From Sphingopyxis sp. GW247-27LB (GTDB taxonomy: Bacteria > Pseudomonadota > Alphaproteobacteria > Sphingomonadales > Sphingomonadaceae), in the NCBI RefSeq assembly GCF_002277025.1, contig NZ_NIWD01000008.1, positions 880,877 to 944,876 on the forward strand: DNA of 64,000 bases. Direction: 5' to 3'. Below, one piece after another: positions 60,122 through 64,000 of the stretch. The notes below the pieces were generated by a model. That model saw only the letters and a program-made list of their open reading frames with translations, ran no database searches and was not told the origin of the DNA. Within the stretch, counting starts at the first letter, position 1, and each line of letters opens with the position of its first letter. The translations under genes and the position numbers were made by a program.

Positions 60122-60594
60122 GCCATGACCTCCGCGTCGGCGGTGGCGGCGAGGATGGCGATCGCGTCCTCGCGGCCCTGGAATGCGACGGCCTCGCCCG
60201 CCTCGGCGCCCATCAGCGCGCGGCCGAGCGGCGCGGTGAAGGCGATGCGGTGCGCGGCGGGGTCGGCCTCGTCGTGGCCGACGATGGTGACGCTGCGCTC
60301 GGTCCCGTTCAGCCGATAGGCGACGCGGCTGCCGATGCCGACGAGGCCGTCCGCGGGCGCCGCCTGCACCTCGGCGGTCGCCTTGCGGGTGCCGAAATAG
60401 CGGAGCTGGCGCAGCAGCTTCTTGCGCGCCTCCTCGTCGGGTGCGGCCGCGACGGCCGCCTCGATCCGCGCGACCTCCTCGCCCAGCAGGCGCGCGCCGC
60501 GCGGCGTGACGAGGTTCGCGCCGACCGGGATCGGCAGCTCAAACTCGGGTTCCTTATGCTCGTCGTCGCTTTCGCGGCGGAACGCTACGCTCAT
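60118..60594 (-). CDS. GreA/GreB family transcription elongation factor
   Basis: A 158-aa protein. Start at 60594 (MSVAFRRESDDEHKEPEFEL); N-terminal coiled coil around ARLLGEEVARIEAAVAAAPD and C-terminal FKBP-like part with GIGSRVAYRLNGTE and APLGRALMGAEAGE. It promotes cleavage of backtracked RNA in RNA polymerase; the acidic coil tip (APDEEARKK) is present. It is the first of three coupled genes. It could also be a Rnk-like regulator. Confidence 0.85.
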   Translation of the reverse strand: MSVAFRRESDDEHKEPEFELPIPVGANLVTPRGARLLGEEVARIEAAVAAAPDEEARKKLLRQLRYFGTRKATAEVQAAPADGLVGIGSRVAYRLNGTERSVTIVGHDEADPAAHRIAFTAPLGRALMGAEAGEAVAFQGREDAIAILAATADAEVMA

Positions 60595-60678
60595 CGTCTC
60601 TCTCATGGGGATCAAGGGGAGGGGATCAAGGGGAAAGGAAGCCTCTGCACCGCGAAGGTGGCGATAAGATGGCGCGGT

Positions 60679-60704
60679 GTAACCTCGGCGCCGGTGCCCG
60701 CGAA
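60679..60704 (+). promoter_or_regulatory. SigF-type promoter (GTAACC-N16-CGAA)
   Basis: GTAACC (60679-60684), 16 nt, CGAA (60701-60704): the consensus I recall for the Caulobacter SigF regulon. It lies 48 nt before the sigF ATG, which suggests autoregulation. Confidence 0.7.
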
Positions 60705-60751
60705 GCAGGAGCGATGCGCCGGCCCGCCCGATCTGTCATGATGCCCGTCCG

Positions 60752-61273
60752 ATGAGTATCGACGAACCCTCGCTCGCGCGACTGATGGCCGCATCGCAGC
60801 GCGGCGACCGCGCGGCCTATCGCGCGCTGCTCGGTGATTGCCGCGCGTGGCTGACGCGCTATTTCGCACGCCGCAGCGCGCCGCACCAGATCGACGATCT
60901 GGTGCAGGAAACGCTCGTGTCGCTGCACCGCAAGCGCGCGACATGGGACAGCGGCCGCGCCTTCTTGCCGTGGCTCGCGGCGATCGCGCGCTATCGCTGG
61001 ATCGACATGCTGCGCCGGCAGCGGGACGAGGTCGAGCTGGGCGAGGGCGATGCCGCGGTCGGCGCCGAGGATGAAGCGGTGCACGCGCGACTCAGCCTCG
61101 ACCGGCTGCTCGCGCTTCTGCCCGCGGGGCAGGCGCAGGCGATCACGTTGGTCAAGATCGAGGGCGCCTCGATCGCCGAGGCGTCGCGGATCAGCGGCCA
61201 GAGCGAGTCGCTGGTCAAGGTAAATATCCATCGCGGGCTCAGGAAGCTCGCGGGGCTGGTGGAAAGCGAATGA
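60752..61273 (+). CDS. sigF: ECF sigma factor, SigF-type
   Basis: A 173-aa sigma factor. Region 2 is LTRYFARRSAPHQIDDLVQE with LPWLAAIARYRWIDMLRRQR; region 4 is LPAGQAQAITLVKIEGASIA with SGQSESLVKVNIHRGLRKLA. The gene is followed after 1 nt by a NrsF (DUF1109) anti-sigma gene, the arrangement of Caulobacter SigF, which responds to heavy metals and oxidative stress. Start at 60752; no strong ribosome site. A matching promoter is upstream. Confidence 0.9.
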   Translation: MSIDEPSLARLMAASQRGDRAAYRALLGDCRAWLTRYFARRSAPHQIDDLVQETLVSLHRKRATWDSGRAFLPWLAAIARYRWIDMLRRQRDEVELGEGDAAVGAEDEAVHARLSLDRLLALLPAGQAQAITLVKIEGASIAEASRISGQSESLVKVNIHRGLRKLAGLVESE

Positions 61274-61274
61274 G

Positions 61275-61916
61275 ATGAACGACGCATCGATCGACGAACT
61301 GATCGACGGACTGGCCGGCGACCTCGAGCCCGTGCGCCCGCGCCGCATCGCGCGCGCTTCGCTGTGGGTCGGCGCGGGCTGGCTGGCGGCGGCGGCGCTG
61401 CTGCTCTGGCTGTTCGGGATGCGCCGCGACATGGCCGCGATGCCCGCGATGTCGATGCTGTCCTTCTGGCTGGTCGCGGCGGTCGCGATCGCCGCGATCT
61501 GGAGCGCGCTGCGCATGGGGCTGCCCGGCGTCGGGCGCGATCATGGCGGCTGGCGCTGGGCGGCGCTTGCCGCGCTGGCGCTGCCGCTCTCGGCGCTGTT
61601 CGTCGGGCTCGGCGACGGGCATCGCGCGGTCGAGACGGCGCGGGGCGGGACCGAACTGCCCTGCCTGCCGATGGCGCTGCTCGCCGGGCTCGGCGTCGGC
61701 GGCGCGCTTTTCGCCTGGCTGCGCGGCGGCGCGCCGACGTCGCCGGCGCGCGCCGGCTGGGTGATCGGGATCGCGTCGGGCGCGTCGGGCGCGACGATCG
61801 CCGCGCTCCATTGCCCCGTCGACGACATCGTCCATATCGCGCTGTGGCACGGCGGTGCGGTGCTGCTCGCGGCGCTCGCCGGACGGCTCGCGCTGCCGCC
61901 CTTGCTGCGCTGGTAG
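61275..61916 (+). CDS. nrsF: NrsF-type membrane anti-sigma factor (DUF1109)
   Basis: A 213-aa inner-membrane protein with six hydrophobic segments after a short cytoplasmic N-terminus (MNDASIDELIDGLAGDLEPV). Two cysteines, C130 in GGTELPCLPMALLAG and C180 in AALHCPVDDIVH, lie where the two conserved cysteines of Caulobacter NrsF lie (131 and 181). They sense metal or oxidation and free SigF. Coupled to sigF. The pair thus controls part of the metal response. Confidence 0.9.
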   Translation: MNDASIDELIDGLAGDLEPVRPRRIARASLWVGAGWLAAAALLLWLFGMRRDMAAMPAMSMLSFWLVAAVAIAAIWSALRMGLPGVGRDHGGWRWAALAALALPLSALFVGLGDGHRAVETARGGTELPCLPMALLAGLGVGGALFAWLRGGAPTSPARAGWVIGIASGASGATIAALHCPVDDIVHIALWHGGAVLLAALAGRLALPPLLRW

Positions 61917-61942
61917 GATCGCGCTGGACAGCCGCCGCCGCC

Positions 61943-61964
61943 GTGTGTTATGTATATAACACAC
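61943..61964. promoter_or_regulatory. 22-bp perfect palindrome immediately before a ribosome site
   Basis: GTGTGTTAT, four bases, ATAACACAC: perfect arms of nine, AT-rich, directly followed by AAGGAG (61965-61970) and the ATG at 61978. As DNA it looks like a regulator operator; as RNA it would be a hairpin next to the ribosome site. No neighbouring regulator gene is evident. Confidence 0.6.
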
Positions 61965-61977
61965 AAGGAGATTGGCG

Positions 61978-62739
61978 ATGCGAAACTGGACGACGATAGC
62001 GATGTTACCGCTGATGCTGGCGACCGCGACGGGCTGCAGCGGCGCCGACAAGGCCGATGGCGGCCGCGACGGGGCCAGCAGCGAATCGCGCCCCGCCGAC
62101 AGCGGCCCGGCGGCGACCAAATCCTTTGCGCTCAGCGGCTTCACCGGCGTCGACGTCGCGGGCCCCTATGATGTGACGATCCGCCGCGGTGACAGCTTCG
62201 CGATCAGCGCCAAGGGACCGCAGGCCGAACTCGACCAGCTCGAGGTCGAAGTCGATGGATCGACGCTGTCGATCGGCCGCAAGCGCAGCAGCTGGAGCTT
62301 CCGCGACCACGACGATGTCGACATCACGATCACCATGCCCAGGCTCAGCGCGGTCGAGCTGGCGGGGTCGGGCTCGATCGACGCCGACAGCGTCGACGGC
62401 GACGCGGTCGAGGCCGCGGTGACCGGATCGGGCGAGCTCAAGATCGCGAAGCTGACCGCGACGAGCGTCAAGCTCGCCATGTCGGGCTCGGGCGATCTGG
62501 AGGTCGCGGGCGGCAAGGTCGGATCGGGCGACATCGGCGTCACGGGTTCGGGCGACATCGATGCCGACGGACTGGTCGCCGATACGCTCGACGTTTCGGT
62601 GACCGGATCGGGCAATGTCGAGGCGCAGGCGACCGCCAGCGCCGATGTGCGCGTGATCGGATCGGGCGACGTCAAGATCGGCGGCGGCGCCAAATGCTCG
62701 ACCAGCAAGACCGGGTCGGGCAACGTCACCTGCAACTGA
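61978..62739 (+). CDS. GIN-domain (DUF2807) lipoprotein
   Basis: A 253-aa secreted lipoprotein: signal peptide MRNWTTIAMLPLMLATATGC with a TGC lipobox, then a low-complexity acidic linker, then a head GIN domain, FTGVDVAGPYDVTIRRGDSF, with repeats of (V)TGSGD/N along the beta-helix. Such proteins are cell-surface or periplasmic, function unclear, some are adhesin-like. Start at 61978; TTG at 61972 possible. Follows nrsF after 61 nt, so may belong to the SigF unit. Confidence 0.87.
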   Translation: MRNWTTIAMLPLMLATATGCSGADKADGGRDGASSESRPADSGPAATKSFALSGFTGVDVAGPYDVTIRRGDSFAISAKGPQAELDQLEVEVDGSTLSIGRKRSSWSFRDHDDVDITITMPRLSAVELAGSGSIDADSVDGDAVEAAVTGSGELKIAKLTATSVKLAMSGSGDLEVAGGKVGSGDIGVTGSGDIDADGLVADTLDVSVTGSGNVEAQATASADVRVIGSGDVKIGGGAKCSTSKTGSGNVTCN

Positions 62740-62782
62740 GCCGCCTATGGCGCCGCCGCGGCCGAACGGCTAAGGCGGCGTC

Positions 62783-63493
62783 ATGACGCATGTTTCGCGA
62801 TGGGCCGCATTCGCGGCCGCCACCCTGCTGCTCTCCGGCCCCGCTTCGGCGGCCGAGAAGCGCTATGGCCTCACCAGCTTCGAGGCGATCGAACTCAGTG
62901 CCGACGTGACGGTCGAGGTTGTCGCGCGCGCGCCGGTGAGCGCGGTGGCGACAGGGCCGCAGGATGCGCTCGACCGGCTCAGCATCGAGGCGCGCGACGG
63001 CAAGCTGGTGATCGGCGAGCGGCGCTTCGCGGGCGACGAGCGCAAGAGCAAGGGCCCGGCGCCGGTGACGGTTCGCATCAACGCCGCCAATCTCCGCTCG
63101 GCGATGGTCGCGGGCGCGGGGTCGCTGACGATCGACGCGCTGAAGGGCGCGCGCGTGACGATCGGCCTGCGCGGGCCCGGCCAACTGATCGTGGGCCGGG
63201 TCGACGCCGACCGGCTGTCGGTGGCGATGGTCGGCAACGGCACGATGACGCTGGGCGGCCAGGCGCGCCAGGCGACCATGACGCTGTCGGGCGCCGGGAC
63301 GGTCGACGCGGGCGAACTCGCGGTCGGCGAGCTGATCAGCGACAGCGAAGGCGCGGGTGACCATCGCTTCAGCGCGACCAAGACCGCCGCGATCACCGCC
63401 CGCGGCGTCGGCCGGACGGTCGTGCTCGGCCGGCCGGTGTGCACCGTGCGCAACGTCGGAAGCGGCAGCGTGCAGTGCGGGGCGGGGAAGTAG
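62783..63493 (+). CDS. GIN-domain (DUF2807) secreted protein
   Basis: A 236-aa secreted protein. Signal peptide ends GPASAAE; then YGLTSFEAIELSADVTVEVV and a beta-helix with less regular repeats than its neighbour. Two cysteines near the C-terminus (RPVCTVRNVGSGSVQCGAGK) probably pair, as they do in the previous gene (KCSTSKTGSGNVTC). It is 43 nt after the lipoprotein gene. The shared end suggests a related pair. Confidence 0.85.
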   Translation: MTHVSRWAAFAAATLLLSGPASAAEKRYGLTSFEAIELSADVTVEVVARAPVSAVATGPQDALDRLSIEARDGKLVIGERRFAGDERKSKGPAPVTVRINAANLRSAMVAGAGSLTIDALKGARVTIGLRGPGQLIVGRVDADRLSVAMVGNGTMTLGGQARQATMTLSGAGTVDAGELAVGELISDSEGAGDHRFSATKTAAITARGVGRTVVLGRPVCTVRNVGSGSVQCGAGK

Positions 63494-63550
63494 ATGAATG
63501 TCCGCTAGCGACCGATTGCGGCCGGTAGCGGACGTTAGCGACCATACCCT

Positions 63551-63664
63551 CTCCCCTCCCTTTTAGGGAGGGGCTGGGGGTGGGTAGCCGCCGAAGGCGG
63601 CGTTCTTTTGCAGGCTCGCTCCGCTCGCGCACCCACCCCTAACCCCTCCCTAAAAGGGAGGGGA
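63551..63664. repeat. palindromic repeat family B, copy 2
   Basis: Near-identical to 23422-23534 in the same orientation (CTCCCCTCCCTTTTAGGGAG ... CTAAAAGGGAGGGG). It lies in the gap 63494-64000. A smaller hairpin with GTCCGCTA/TAGCGGAC is just before it at about 63501-63535. Confidence 0.85.
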
Positions 63665-63812
63665 AATGGCTCAAACCCACCCCAAAGCGGCCGCCCAAAA
63701 AACGCTTTCCTACATTATCGCGCCGTGCCAGCCTCTTCTCCCATCGGCTCTTTCATTTCGTGGATCCCTCCGCCACCGGCGCCGCATCAAGGCGCATCGG
63801 CGCCCCAAAATT

Positions 63813-63840
63813 CCCCACGGGTATTATTTTACCCGAGGGG
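63813..63840. other. AT-centred hairpin, CCCCACGGGTA/TACCCGAGGGG
   Basis: Eleven-base arms with one mismatch around TTATTT. It is followed by TGACAAGTTTGACAA, two direct copies of TGACAA nine bases apart. Possible operator or promoter region of a gene beyond the window; the rest of the gap to 64000 contains a CCCTTCGACAGACTCAGGAC short repeat and no gene that I can support. Confidence 0.35.
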
Positions 63841-64000
63841 AGTGACAAGTTTGACAACCTAGGAAATAAAATCACGCAGCGCCGTGCTTCCTTCCCCGTC
63901 ACCCCCGGACCCTTCGACAGACTCAGGACAGGCTTGATCCTCGGTCCCGCTTCTGGGGCGCGGATCGATTCGCTATCCGCCGGACGGAACATAAAGCGAC

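Overview
The window is a stretch of chromosome from a high-GC (roughly two-thirds G+C) alphaproteobacterium, almost certainly a member of the Sphingomonadales and most like Sphingopyxis. The signs are three TonB- and AtsK-type sulfur/carbon uptake units, two TorF-type putative porins, a PhyR-NepR-EcfG general stress locus with an HWE kinase, a SigF-NrsF pair, and gene order and codon use typical of that group. No rRNA, tRNA or CRISPR array was found.

Layout. 1-12.9 kb: a catabolic island. A minus-strand operon (9776 down past position 1) encodes a lipocalin-like DUF protein, a large PEP-synthase-like phosphotransferase, an SMP-30 lactonase, a TonB receptor, a feruloyl-CoA-synthase-like ligase, an APH-type kinase and the start of an acyl-CoA dehydrogenase. 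Divergent to it are a TetR regulator, an SDR and an MFS symporter, with an AT-rich operator between. The kinase/dehydrogenase/ligase trio resembles the LvaA/LvaC/LvaE logic for 4-hydroxyacyl-CoA, and the lactonase could feed it. 13-23.3 kb: a sulfur-acquisition island of two units that diverge from a central ATP-grasp/TauE pair: tauD-ssuABC-like on the minus strand and TonB receptor-tauD on the plus strand. Both units carry the same 92-nt leader element, about 50 nt downstream of a promoter-like sequence. 23.5-37 kb: housekeeping and accessory genes (ispG, two TorF proteins around a decayed IS-derived element, amino-acid oxidase-like, amidohydrolase, HIBADH-like, ilvA, thioesterase, acetyltransferases, methyltransferase). 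36.5-43.4 kb: general stress response, with two EcfG-type sigma factors, NepR, PhyR, an HWE kinase, a BLUF photoreceptor and a hemerythrin protein; sigma-EcfG promoters (GGAAC-N16/17-CGTT) are readable. 43.4-48.2 kb: Crp/Fnr regulator, UdgX, ligase-associated exonuclease, ATP-dependent DNA ligase and Fe-superoxide dismutase. 48.4-50.7 kb: serine deaminase, a low-GC beta-helix protein and a LysR remnant. 51-55.5 kb: glutathione-dependent formaldehyde oxidation (adhC, purU, fghA, two VOC proteins, a YbaK deacylase). 55.6-60.6 kb: quinone reductase, DEAD-box helicase, flavoprotein, a 59-aa protein and a GreA/B factor. 60.7-63.5 kb: SigF, NrsF and two GIN-domain proteins, with a SigF-type promoter.

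The gaps are full of interspersed palindromic elements of at least four families. Two copies of one family lie in frame inside coding sequences (a DNA ligase and an amidohydrolase signal peptide) and encode the same peptide in the same frame, reminiscent of the Rickettsia palindromic elements. That observation and the paired sulfur leader are the strongest candidates for something not yet described here.
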